Below are positions 1 to 6,137 of a stretch of DNA of 11,257 bases, piece by piece. Location: positions 1-11,257 of the forward strand of contig JACPRL010000059.1 in assembly GCA_016189965.1 (NCBI GenBank). Reading direction: 5' to 3'. Both the position numbers and the translations under genes were made by a program. Source of the DNA: Acidobacteriota bacterium. GTDB lineage: Bacteria; Acidobacteriota; Terriglobia; Acidiferrales; 2-02-FULL-67-57. The notes under the pieces were generated by a model. That model searched no databases and was not told where the DNA came from. It worked only from the letters and a program-made list of their open reading frames with translations. Position 1 is the first letter of the stretch. Each line of letters begins with the position of its first letter.

Positions 1-1263
1 CGCGTAGAGGCCGCGGAGTTTGAGCGCGAAGGCGACCCGGTCGATGGCCAGGATGTAGGCGGCGATGCGCAGCGAGACGTTGTGGCGCTGGGCGTAAGCG
101 TAGATGTCCTCAAACGCGGTGGCCATCATCTGCTCCAGGCGCTCGTTGACCATCGCCTCCGGCCAGAAGTAGCCCTCGCGGTCCTGCACCCACTCGAAAT
201 AGCTGACGGTGACGCCGCCGGCGTTGGCCAGGATGTCGGGCACGACGAAGATGCCCTTCTCTTCCAGGACGTCGTCGGCCAGCGCCGTGGTCGGGCCGTT
301 GGCCGCCTCGACAACGAGCTTGGCGCGGACGCGGTGGGCGTTCTGGCTGGTGATCTGGTTTTCGATGGCGGCGGGCACCAGGATGTCGCAGTCGTAGAAC
401 AGAATCTCGTGGCGGTCGGCCGGATCGGCGTCGCGGAAGCCGACCACGGTGCCGCGCTCGAGCGCGTGGTCAATCAAGCGGGGGACGTCGAGCCCCTTGG
501 GATTGTAGAGCCCGCCGTGAACGTCGGAGACGCCCACGATGCGGTAGCCGGAGGCGTGCAGCAACTGGGCGGAGACCGAGCCGACGTTGCCGAAGCCCTG
601 AATGATAACTCGACAGGCCTCGCGCTTGAGCCCCAGCTTGGCCACCGCCCGCTCGGTGACGATCAAGCAGCCGCGCCCGGTGGCTTCGCGGCGGCCGCGG
701 GAGCCGCCGAGGTCGAGCGGCTTGCCGGTGACGACGGCGGTGGTGGTGTGGCGGACATGCATCGAGTAGGTATCCATCACCCAGGCCATCACCTGCTCGT
801 TGGTGCCGAGGTCGGGCGCGGGCACGTCGCGCTCGGGGCCGAGGTAGTCGAGCAGCTCGGCGGTATAGCGGCGGGTGATGGCCTCGAGTTCGCGCCGGCT
901 GAGCTTTTCCGGATCGCAGATGATGCCGCCCTTGGCCCCGCCGAAGGGCAGGTTCATCACCGCGCACTTCCAGGTCATCCAGGAGGCCAGGGCGCGCACT
1001 TCGTCGAGCGTGACGTCGGGCGAATACCGGATGCCGCCCTTGGCGGGCCCGCGGACAATGGAGTGCTGCACGCGGTAACCGAGGAAGACTTCGATGGAGC
1101 CGTTGTCCATTACCACCGGGAGGTAGAGAGTGATCTCCTTGTTGGGGCTGCGGAGGACTTTCTGGAACCCCTCGTCGAGGCCGAGCTTGGCCGCGGCGAC
1201 GTCGAAGCGCGCGGCCATGTTTTCGAAAACGGAGAGTTCTTTTTCGGCGGCAATAATGGGCAT
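1..1263 (-). CDS. gdhA: Glutamate dehydrogenase (Glu/Leu/Phe/Val dehydrogenase family), missing only its 3' end
   Basis: Cytoplasmic enzyme interconverting glutamate and 2-oxoglutarate plus ammonia with NAD(P). The visible 421 residues cover essentially the whole family length (about 420); the reading frame leaves the window at LKLRGLYA, a typical family C-terminus, so probably only the stop is missing. The substrate domain shows GPAKGGIRY (residues 72-80, with Lys75) and the active-site signature LPFGGAKGGI (105-114, catalytic Lys111). The segment APDLGTNE (149-156) holds the catalytic Asp151. The Rossmann motif GFGNVG is at 223-228, and the late motif AANGPTT is at 320-326. The ATG at 1263 is preceded by GGGGAG about 9 nt upstream. 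It is divergent from the trehalose operon, with a good promoter of its own. Cofactor preference (NAD or NADP) cannot be read from sequence. A leucine or phenylalanine dehydrogenase is less likely because those are shorter (about 350-370 aa). Confidence 0.95.
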   Translation of the reverse strand, partial: MPIIAAEKELSVFENMAARFDVAAAKLGLDEGFQKVLRSPNKEITLYLPVVMDNGSIEVFLGYRVQHSIVRGPAKGGIRYSPDVTLDEVRALASWMTWKCAVMNLPFGGAKGGIICDPEKLSRRELEAITRRYTAELLDYLGPERDVPAPDLGTNEQVMAWVMDTYSMHVRHTTTAVVTGKPLDLGGSRGRREATGRGCLIVTERAVAKLGLKREACRVIIQGFGNVGSVSAQLLHASGYRIVGVSDVHGGLYNPKGLDVPRLIDHALERGTVVGFRDADPADRHEILFYDCDILVPAAIENQITSQNAHRVRAKLVVEAANGPTTALADDVLEEKGIFVVPDILANAGGVTVSYFEWVQDREGYFWPEAMVNERLEQMMATAFEDIYAYAQRHNVSLRIAAYILAIDRVAFALKLRGLYA

Positions 1264-1316
1264 CGAATTCGGCTCCCCGGCGCGCCCCCTGGCCCGGCGC
1301 GGCCAACTCGGGCGAA

Positions 1317-1345
1317 AGTATAGGGCGAAGCCGAAGGCGCTGCAA
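1317..1345 (-). promoter_or_regulatory. Probable sigma70-type promoter of gdhA
   Basis: On the minus strand a TATACT -10 box (1317-1322, five of six consensus bases) lies exactly 17 nt from TTGCAG (1340-1345), a weak -35 that keeps the TTG. Transcription would start near 1310, giving a leader of about 47 nt that includes the GGGGAG ribosome binding site. The assignment is from consensus matching only. Confidence 0.45.
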
Positions 1346-1364
1346 GATTCTCGACGGATTGAGG

Positions 1365-1393
1365 TTGGCAAGACCAGTCTGTTTGTGTAACAT
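1365..1393 (+). promoter_or_regulatory. Probable sigma70-type promoter of the otsA-otsB-DUF5752-treT operon
   Basis: TTGGCA (1365-1370, five of six matches to TTGACA), a 17-nt spacer, and TAACAT (1388-1393, four of six matches). The predicted start near 1400 leaves a leader of about 53 nt before the otsA ATG. It sits back to back with the gdhA promoter in the 189-bp divergent spacer. The two -35 boxes are about 20 bp apart, so one regulator could affect both genes (inference). Confidence 0.45.
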
Positions 1394-1430
1394 AGAGTTG
1401 TATCTGCCGACCGCTCGACTCGCCTCGCTC

Positions 1431-1450
1431 GGCTCGTTCGTGACGAACCC
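1431..1450 (+). promoter_or_regulatory. Leader hairpin immediately before the otsA start codon
   Basis: GTTCG (1436-1440) and CGAAC (1444-1448) form a 5-bp stem closed by TGA, extended past a bulge by GG (1431-1432) with CC (1449-1450). It ends two bases before the ATG at 1453 and occupies the place where a Shine-Dalgarno sequence would sit; none is visible. The preceding bases (about 1413-1436) carry the word CTCG five times. It may tune otsA initiation or simply be part of an intergenic repeat. Confidence 0.35.
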
Positions 1451-1452
1451 AG

Positions 1453-2922
1453 ATGGCCCATACGCGAGAGACATTGCAGCAATTGATTCGACGCACCCTG
1501 CGGGGCCGCAAGTTCATTGTGGTCTCGAACCGCGAGCCCTATATCCACACCCGCCGCGACGGGCGGCTGGAAGCGCTGCGGCCGGCCAGCGGGATGGCGC
1601 TGGCACTTGACCCAGTGATGCAGGCCACCGGTGGCCTCTGGGTGGCGCACGGCTCGGGCGACGCCGACCGCGAAGTGGCCGACGGCCGCGGTTGCCTGCG
1701 CTTGCCCCCAGAAAAACCTTCCTACACCTTGAAGCGCGTCTGGCTGAGCAAACAGCAGGAAGAAGGTTACTACTACGGTTTCGCCAACTCTGCCTTATGG
1801 CCGCTCTGCCACATTGCCTACCGCCGCCCGGTCTTCCGTCAACGCGACTGGGAGCGCTACCAAGAGGTAAATCAACTCTTTGCCGACGCCGTGGCCGAGG
1901 AAATCGGCCCGGAACCCGCTTTCGTCTTCGTCCAGGACTACCACCTGGCGTTGCTGCCGCGGCTGCTCAAAGAGCGCTGCCCGCGCGCCACGGTGGCGCT
2001 CTTCTGGCACATCCCCTGGCCCAATCCTGAAGTCTTCCGCATTTGCCCATGGAAGACTGACCTGCTGCACGGACTGCTGGGGAGCGACATCCTGGGCTTC
2101 CACATCCGCTATCACTGCAACAACTTCATCGACACCGTGGACCGGGAGCTTGAGGCCCGGCCGGACCGGGAGATGACCGCCATCGTCTATCGCGGCGAAA
2201 CCACCAAAATCCGCAGCTTCCCCATCAGCGTAGATTTCGAAGCCATCGACCGCGAGGCCGGGCGCCGTGCCGTCCGATTGCGCATGCAGGAGCTGCGCGA
2301 CCAACTCGGCCTACAGAGCCAACTCGTGGGCGTGGGCATTGACCGCGCCGACTACACCAAAGGAATCCCCGAGCGCCTGCGCGCCCTTGACCGCTTCCTC
2401 GATCTCTACCCCGACTACCACGGGCGTTTCGCCTTTGTCCAGGTGGCCGTCCCCAGCCGCCTGCACGTGGAGGAGTACCGGCGGCTGAACGAGGAGGTGG
2501 ACGCCCTGGTCGAGGAAATCAACTGGAAGCACGGAGCCGGCGCCTGGAAACCCATCGTCTATATCAACCGACATCTGGACCCCGTTCATTTGTACGCCCT
2601 CTACCGCCTGGCGCGCTTCTGCCTGGTCAGCTCCCTGCACGACGGGATGAACTTGGTGGCCAAGGAGTTCGTCGCGGCCCGCGGGGACGACGGCGGCGTG
2701 CTCCTGCTCAGCCAGTTCACCGGCGCGGCCCGCGAGCTGCGCGAGGCGATCGTCATCAACCCCTACGCCATCGACTGCCTCGCGGAACAGATCGCCCAGG
2801 CCCTCGCGATGGACGAGCGCGAGATGCGCACGCGCATGCGCCGGCTGCGCGAGACGGTGCGGGAGAGAAACGTCTACAAGTGGGCCGCCGACATCATCCG
2901 CAAGCTGGGCAAGCTGCCGTGA
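1453..2922 (+). CDS. otsA: Trehalose-6-phosphate synthase, GT20 family
   Basis: Transfers glucose from a nucleotide-glucose to glucose-6-phosphate, giving trehalose-6-phosphate in the cytoplasm. The 489 residues match the usual 450-490. By alignment from memory, every main ligand residue of E. coli OtsA has a counterpart: Arg27 in VSNR (24-27), Trp63 in GGLW, Tyr107 and Trp116 in the YYGFANSALW stretch, Asp162 in QDYH, His186 in WHIPWP, Arg298 and Lys303 in DRADYTKG, Arg336 in VPSR, and Asp397 to Glu405 in DGMNLVAKE. The acceptor pocket residues are thus kept, which favours true T6P synthesis over glucosylglycerol-phosphate synthesis. The text after Trp63 (VAHGSGD) differs from the common GWSGE form, marking a divergent subgroup. 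The start at ATG 1453 lacks a visible ribosome binding site but fits the family N-terminus. The end overlaps the otsB start by 4 nt. Confidence 0.93.
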   Translation: MAHTRETLQQLIRRTLRGRKFIVVSNREPYIHTRRDGRLEALRPASGMALALDPVMQATGGLWVAHGSGDADREVADGRGCLRLPPEKPSYTLKRVWLSKQQEEGYYYGFANSALWPLCHIAYRRPVFRQRDWERYQEVNQLFADAVAEEIGPEPAFVFVQDYHLALLPRLLKERCPRATVALFWHIPWPNPEVFRICPWKTDLLHGLLGSDILGFHIRYHCNNFIDTVDRELEARPDREMTAIVYRGETTKIRSFPISVDFEAIDREAGRRAVRLRMQELRDQLGLQSQLVGVGIDRADYTKGIPERLRALDRFLDLYPDYHGRFAFVQVAVPSRLHVEEYRRLNEEVDALVEEINWKHGAGAWKPIVYINRHLDPVHLYALYRLARFCLVSSLHDGMNLVAKEFVAARGDDGGVLLLSQFTGAARELREAIVINPYAIDCLAEQIAQALAMDEREMRTRMRRLRETVRERNVYKWAADIIRKLGKLP

Positions 2923-3710
2923 AACCTCCACTGTCACTCTGGTTGCACTGGTGCCGGGTAGCGCGCCAGGTCGTAGCCGCACCGCGCGTGGCCGTTTTCT
3001 GCGACTTTGACGGCACTCTGGCGCCTATCGTCCGCCACCCGGCGGAAGCGCTGCTGCCAGCGGCGACGCGGGCAGTGCTCCGGCGACTGCAACAGCTCCC
3101 GCGCGTAGTGGTAGGTATCGTCAGCGGGCGCTCCCTCGCCGATCTGCGCCAACGCATAGGCTTGCCCGGCCTCCACTACATCGGCAGCCACGGGTTGGAA
3201 TGGAGCGCGCCCAACGGACGGCGCCGAAGCAACGTCACCGCGGTGTCGCTTGCCTGCATCCGAAAGCTCGGCAAGGCGCTGGACGCCCGGTTGGGAGACG
3301 TCCCCGGCCTCTGGGTCGAGCGCAAGAGCGTCAGTGTGACTGTCCACTACCGCAATGCCTCTCGCCGCGCCGCCGAGCAAGCCCGGCGCGCAGTCACAGA
3401 ACTACTCCAGCAATCCTCGAATTGTGCGCGTCTACTCCAAGGGAAGAAAGTGCTGGAGCTGCTCCCGCCCGGGCACGGGGACAAGGGGCAAGCCGTCCTG
3501 CGACTCGTCGCCTCAATGGCACGCAACGGGCGACGCCCGTTGCTCATCTATCTTGGAGACGACACCACGGACGAGTCGCTATTCCGGCGGCTGGGCGGCA
3601 ACGATTTGAGCATTCATGTCGGTAGCGGACCTACCCGTGCGCGCTACCGGCTGCGCTCGCCTAGAGAGGCAGCGCGGTTTCTGCGCAGCCTAGCGGAGGT
3701 GTTGGCGTGA
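2919..3710 (+). CDS. otsB: Trehalose-6-phosphate phosphatase, HAD superfamily
   Basis: Removes phosphate from trehalose-6-phosphate, completing the OtsAB route. The protein has 263 residues, normal for the family. HAD motif I is DFDGTL (29-34, nucleophile Asp29 and acid Asp31). VSGR (68-71) is motif II. The cap domain carries GSHGLEW (89-95) and the ERKSVSVTVHYR stretch (134-145). Lys189 lies in GDKG (187-190) and motif IV is GDDTTDE (213-219). The start is GTG 2919, overlapping the otsA stop as GTGA, a translational coupling arrangement. An in-frame ATG at 2880 lies inside otsA and would add 13 residues with no ribosome binding site. The gene ends in another GTGA overlap with the next gene. 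Confidence 0.94.
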   Translation: MKPPLSLWLHWCRVARQVVAAPRVAVFCDFDGTLAPIVRHPAEALLPAATRAVLRRLQQLPRVVVGIVSGRSLADLRQRIGLPGLHYIGSHGLEWSAPNGRRRSNVTAVSLACIRKLGKALDARLGDVPGLWVERKSVSVTVHYRNASRRAAEQARRAVTELLQQSSNCARLLQGKKVLELLPPGHGDKGQAVLRLVASMARNGRRPLLIYLGDDTTDESLFRRLGGNDLSIHVGSGPTRARYRLRSPREAARFLRSLAEVLA

Positions 3711-4360
3711 GACAGGCCAAGGAACCCTTCCAGTTCATGGCCGCCTCCACCCTGACCCGCATCTGCGGCGTCCAGGTGACAACCATCGCCGAGCTGCTCG
3801 AGCAGTTGCGCAGAATCTCCGCCGACTCGGTCTTCAACCACACCTTCCAGAGCCTGAGCGTCCACCACTATCTGACCGAAGGCTTCTCGAACGACTTCGC
3901 GCAGTGGGTGCTGGCGGCCTCGAACGTCCCCGACTTGGCCGAGCGGCTGGCGGCGCTGGACATCCGCCAGTACGAGACGCTGGAGGCGCTGCGCGGCGAC
4001 CTGGTGGCGACGCTGGAGGAGTTCCTGCGCGCCGAGCCCCAGCGCGCCTACCAGAAGGCCTTCGAGCCCTTCTACTTCTGCGAAGCCGTCACGGTGACCG
4101 TGCCCACCGAATGGCGGGCGCACAACCTCGGAGAGTTCTGCGAAGCGTTGCGCCACATCAGCGTTCACACACTGCATTACCACTTCGTCACCGCGCGGCT
4201 GCGCGGGCCGAGCACCAACGACTTTTCCGCCTGGCTGGAGCACAGCCTGGAGCTGGCGGAACTCGCCGACCGCATCGAGCACATCGACATCTACACCAAC
4301 ACCCTGGAGGGCGTGCGGCAACGGATTCTGGAAGAGAGCCGCCGCTGGCTGGAGGCCTGA
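3707..4360 (+). CDS. DUF5752-like protein built of two tandem copies of one unit, encoded within the trehalose operon
   Basis: Protein of 217 residues with no known function; I recall this type as DUF5752, a family seen beside trehalose/GT4 genes, but could not check. It is an internal duplication. Residues 7-107 align with 121-215: both begin PF-F--A (PFQFMAA and PFYFCEA), continue with LR-IS (34-38 and 148-152), NDF--W (62-67 and 171-176), LA-R (77-80 and 186-189), DI (85-86 and 194-195) and TLE--R (91-96 and 199-204). It has no signal peptide or membrane segment, so it is probably cytoplasmic and largely helical. The GTG start at 3707 has GGAGG 7 nt upstream; the start at Met11 is rejected because it would cut into the first repeat. 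Placed between OtsB and TreT, it may be a partner or regulator of the glycosyltransferases (inference). No catalytic motif is recognised. Confidence 0.85.
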   Translation: MRQAKEPFQFMAASTLTRICGVQVTTIAELLEQLRRISADSVFNHTFQSLSVHHYLTEGFSNDFAQWVLAASNVPDLAERLAALDIRQYETLEALRGDLVATLEEFLRAEPQRAYQKAFEPFYFCEAVTVTVPTEWRAHNLGEFCEALRHISVHTLHYHFVTARLRGPSTNDFSAWLEHSLELAELADRIEHIDIYTNTLEGVRQRILEESRRWLEA

Positions 4361-4363
4361 GCG

Positions 4364-5608
4364 ATGGCCACCCGCCCGGCCACCCTGCCCCCCAAGGTGA
4401 TCACGCTGGACGACTACATCCCCGTCATCGGCGCCGCCGAAATCGAGGAGATGCGGTCGCTGGCGCGGCGCCTCGAAGGCCGCACGGTCAAGATGGTCAA
4501 CTCGACCGCGGTCGGCGGCGGCGTGGCCGAGATCCTGAACCGCCTGGTTCCGCTGATGCAGGACGTGGGGGTGCCGACGCGCTGGGACGTGATTACGGGC
4601 GGGGAAGACTTTTTCGAAGTCACCAAGGGCTTCCACAATGCCCTCCACGGCGCTCCCTATGAAGTCCGCTGGGAAGCCTTCGACATCTTCAAGGCCTACC
4701 AGGTGCAGAACCGGCAGCAGATGAGCTTCGAGGAAGACTTCATCGTTATCCACGACCCGCAGCCCATCGGGCTCATTGAAGCACGCGGCAACGGCTCGCG
4801 GGCCCACTGGGTGTGGCGGTGCCACATCGACGTCTCGAAGCCCAACCCCCTGGTGTGGAACTTCCTTCTGCAGTACCTCAAGCGCTACGAGGCGATGATT
4901 ATCTCCTCGCCCTCGTTCACCCGCCCGCTGCCCATCTCGCAGTACCTCTTCTTCCCCTCCATTGACCCGCTGGCGCCCAAGAACCAGGAGCTGAGCGAGG
5001 AGTTCACCCGCGAGACGCTGGAGCGGTTCTCCATCGACCCCAAGCGGCCCATCCTGACCCAGGTCTCGCGCTTCGACCGTCTGAAAGACCCCCTGGGCGT
5101 CATCCGGGCGTACAAGCTGGTGCGGAAGTACAGCGACTGCCAACTGGTGCTGGCCGGGGGCGGCGCCAAGGACGACCCGGAGGGCGTCCAGGTGCTGGCC
5201 GAGGTGCAGGAAGCCGCGGCCAACGACCCCGACATCCACGTCCTCGACCTGCCCCCCTGGAGCGCGCCGGAGATCAACGCCCTGCAGTGCGCCTCCACCA
5301 TCATCATTCAGAAGTCGCTCCAGGAGGGCTTCGGGCTCACGGTCACCGAAGGCCTGTGGAAGAAAAAACCGGTGGTGGCCAGCGCCGTGGGCGGCATTCC
5401 CTTGCAGGTGATTCACAAACTGACCGGGATGCTCGTCCACTCGGTAGAAGGCACGGCCTATCAGATTCGCTACCTGCTTTCCAACCCCGAAATTGCCCGC
5501 CGGCTGGGTGAGAACGGCCACGAGCATGTGAAGGAGAACTTCCTCGTCACGCGAAACCTGAAGCGCTACTTGCTGCTCTTCCTCCTGCTGAGCGGCGCGC
5601 CCGCCTAG
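4364..5608 (+). CDS. treT: Trehalose synthase, nucleotide-glucose-dependent, GT4 family
   Basis: TreT makes trehalose in one step from NDP-glucose and glucose, reversibly, in the cytoplasm. At 414 residues it matches known TreT proteins (about 410-415). Visible features: N-terminal LDDY (15-18), the donor-site loop GGGVAE (51-56), VTKGFHNALHG (86-96), HDPQP (130-134), WRCHID (151-156), SRFDRLKDP (235-243, a phosphate-binding Arg/Lys pair) and the GT4 signature EGFGLTVTE (321-329), in which Glu321 and Glu329 form the E-x7-E pair. The start at ATG 4364 has GGAGG 8 nt upstream and follows the previous stop by 3 nt. The last residues (LLLSGAPA) are encoded where the nitrilase relic begins in another frame, so the extreme C-terminus may be altered. 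A trehalose phosphorylase of the same fold is a less likely alternative. Confidence 0.9.
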   Translation: MATRPATLPPKVITLDDYIPVIGAAEIEEMRSLARRLEGRTVKMVNSTAVGGGVAEILNRLVPLMQDVGVPTRWDVITGGEDFFEVTKGFHNALHGAPYEVRWEAFDIFKAYQVQNRQQMSFEEDFIVIHDPQPIGLIEARGNGSRAHWVWRCHIDVSKPNPLVWNFLLQYLKRYEAMIISSPSFTRPLPISQYLFFPSIDPLAPKNQELSEEFTRETLERFSIDPKRPILTQVSRFDRLKDPLGVIRAYKLVRKYSDCQLVLAGGGAKDDPEGVQVLAEVQEAAANDPDIHVLDLPPWSAPEINALQCASTIIIQKSLQEGFGLTVTEGLWKKKPVVASAVGGIPLQVIHKLTGMLVHSVEGTAYQIRYLLSNPEIARRLGENGHEHVKENFLVTRNLKRYLLLFLLLSGAPA

Positions 5609-5850
5609 CGCTGCGGCCGTCCCCGAAGTCCTGCTGAACGGCGGCTCGGCCGTCATCGGCCCCGACGCCCGCTACGCGGTCGAGCCGGTCTTCGGGCGAG
5701 AGGAGTTGCTGGTGGCCGAGATTGATTTGGAGCGGGTCAGCGAAGAAAAACTGGCGCTCGACGTCGGCGGCCACTACGCCCGGCCCGACATCTTCGACCT
5801 TCAGGTGCGGCGCCAGCCACTCGTGCCCTTCCGCACGGCAAAGGAAAAAC
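5592..5850 (+). pseudogene. C-terminal remnant of a nitrilase / carbon-nitrogen hydrolase
   Basis: The frame containing 5613-5615 reads about 85 residues that match the end of nitrilases: LLNGGSAVIGPDARY, then VFGREELLVAEIDLERV, then LDVGGHYARPDIFDL. In the family these are the segment after the catalytic Cys, the AEIDL strand and the GHYARPD motif. The upstream two-thirds with the catalytic Glu, Lys and Cys is absent. The frame is closed by a stop at 5589-5591 inside treT, and there is no plausible start (only a TTG at 5706, in the middle of the conserved segment). Beyond about 5850 the frame runs without a break into hairpin repeats and only stops at 6006-6008, so the native stop also seems lost. 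This looks like a deletion that joined treT to the tail of a nitrilase gene. It is probably not functional. Confidence 0.75.
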
Positions 5851-5881
5851 GTCCAAGAAAAAAACCCGCCGCTAACTTGGA

Positions 5882-5906
5882 GTGGAAGGCTGAAGCCTTC
5901 CGCTAC
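5882..5906 (+). repeat. 25-nt hairpin repeat, copy A (forward)
   Basis: Core stem GGAAGGCT (5884-5891) and AGCCTTCC (5894-5901) around GA, flanked by GT on the left and GCTAC on the right. It is the inverted partner of copy B at 5926-5950, 19 nt away. The type resembles intergenic repeats I recall from acidobacterial genomes. Confidence 0.8.
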
Positions 5907-5925
5907 GGCGGGAGGGATATGCGAT

Positions 5926-5950
5926 GTAGCGGAACCCTTCAGGGTTCCAC
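5926..5950 (-). repeat. 25-nt hairpin repeat, copy B (inverted)
   Basis: The reverse complement has the same GTGGAA start, CTGAAG centre and TTCCGCTAC end as copy A. Core arms are GGAACCCT (5931-5938) and AGGGTTCC (5941-5948). It differs from copy A at four positions, all in the stem: two adjacent G-C pairs have become C-G pairs, so pairing is preserved. Confidence 0.8.
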
Positions 5951-6016
5951 CTCCGGCTTTCTCTGCGGCTCTCTGCTCTGTGGCCAGAACCTGTTGCACG
6001 ACCTGTAGCACGAGGC

Positions 6017-6042
6017 CCAGGGGCTAAAGCCCCTGGATTTTT
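6017..6042 (+). terminator. Perfect 9-bp-arm hairpin followed by T5; repeat and possible terminator of the trehalose operon
   Basis: CCAGGGGCT (6017-6025), AA, AGCCCCTGG (6028-6036); as RNA this is an 8-bp GC-rich stem with a UAAA loop, followed by ATTTTT (6037-6042). That is the form of an intrinsic terminator on the plus strand, about 410 nt past the treT stop. No better terminator is seen closer to treT. The same element also fits the hairpin-repeat family found just upstream, so its termination role is inferred. Confidence 0.5.
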
Positions 6043-6055
6043 CTGGCTTCTTGAT

Positions 6056-6111
6056 GTCAGGGCTCCCTTCGGCAAGCTCAGGGTCTCCGCTGCGCTCCGA
6101 GAAGCCCTGAC
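6056..6111. repeat. Hairpin repeat with arms separated by a 38-nt insert
   Basis: GTCAGGGCT (6056-6064) and AGCCCTGAC (6103-6111) are perfect 9-bp inverted arms. In the neighbouring elements such arms are only 2 nt apart; here 38 nt lie between them. That insert contains CCCT-TCGGCAAGCTC-AGGG (6065-6083), itself an interspersed-repeat-like word with CCCT/AGGG ends. No gene is visible between 5850 and 6137. Confidence 0.65.
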
Positions 6112-6137
6112 CCCATGAAAGAAGTCTGGCACGCCTT

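Noticed and set aside
82..1323. A 413-codon plus-strand open frame opposite gdhA
   Set aside because: The minus frame is an unambiguous glutamate dehydrogenase with all motifs, so this is an antisense shadow.
1413..1436. CTCG words as a tandem repeat or binding-site array
   Set aside because: Spacing is irregular (4-5 nt) and the tract is short; it may be compositional, so it is only mentioned with the leader.
2880..2918. ATG at 2880 as the otsB start
   Set aside because: It would overlap otsA by 43 nt and add residues not needed by the fold; GTG 2919 gives the same GTGA coupling as the next junction.
3644..5656. A 670-codon open frame on the minus strand opposite otsB, the DUF5752-like gene and treT
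   Set aside because: It is the mirror of high-GC codon use in three clear genes; its translation shows no domain and it would span several real gene boundaries.
5706..6008. A short intact gene starting at TTG 5706
   Set aside because: The start lies inside a nitrilase beta strand and the tail is encoded by hairpin repeats, so it is a fragment rather than a gene.
5882..6111. CRISPR-like array
   Set aside because: The repeats differ in sequence and orientation, spacers are not uniform, and no cas gene is present.
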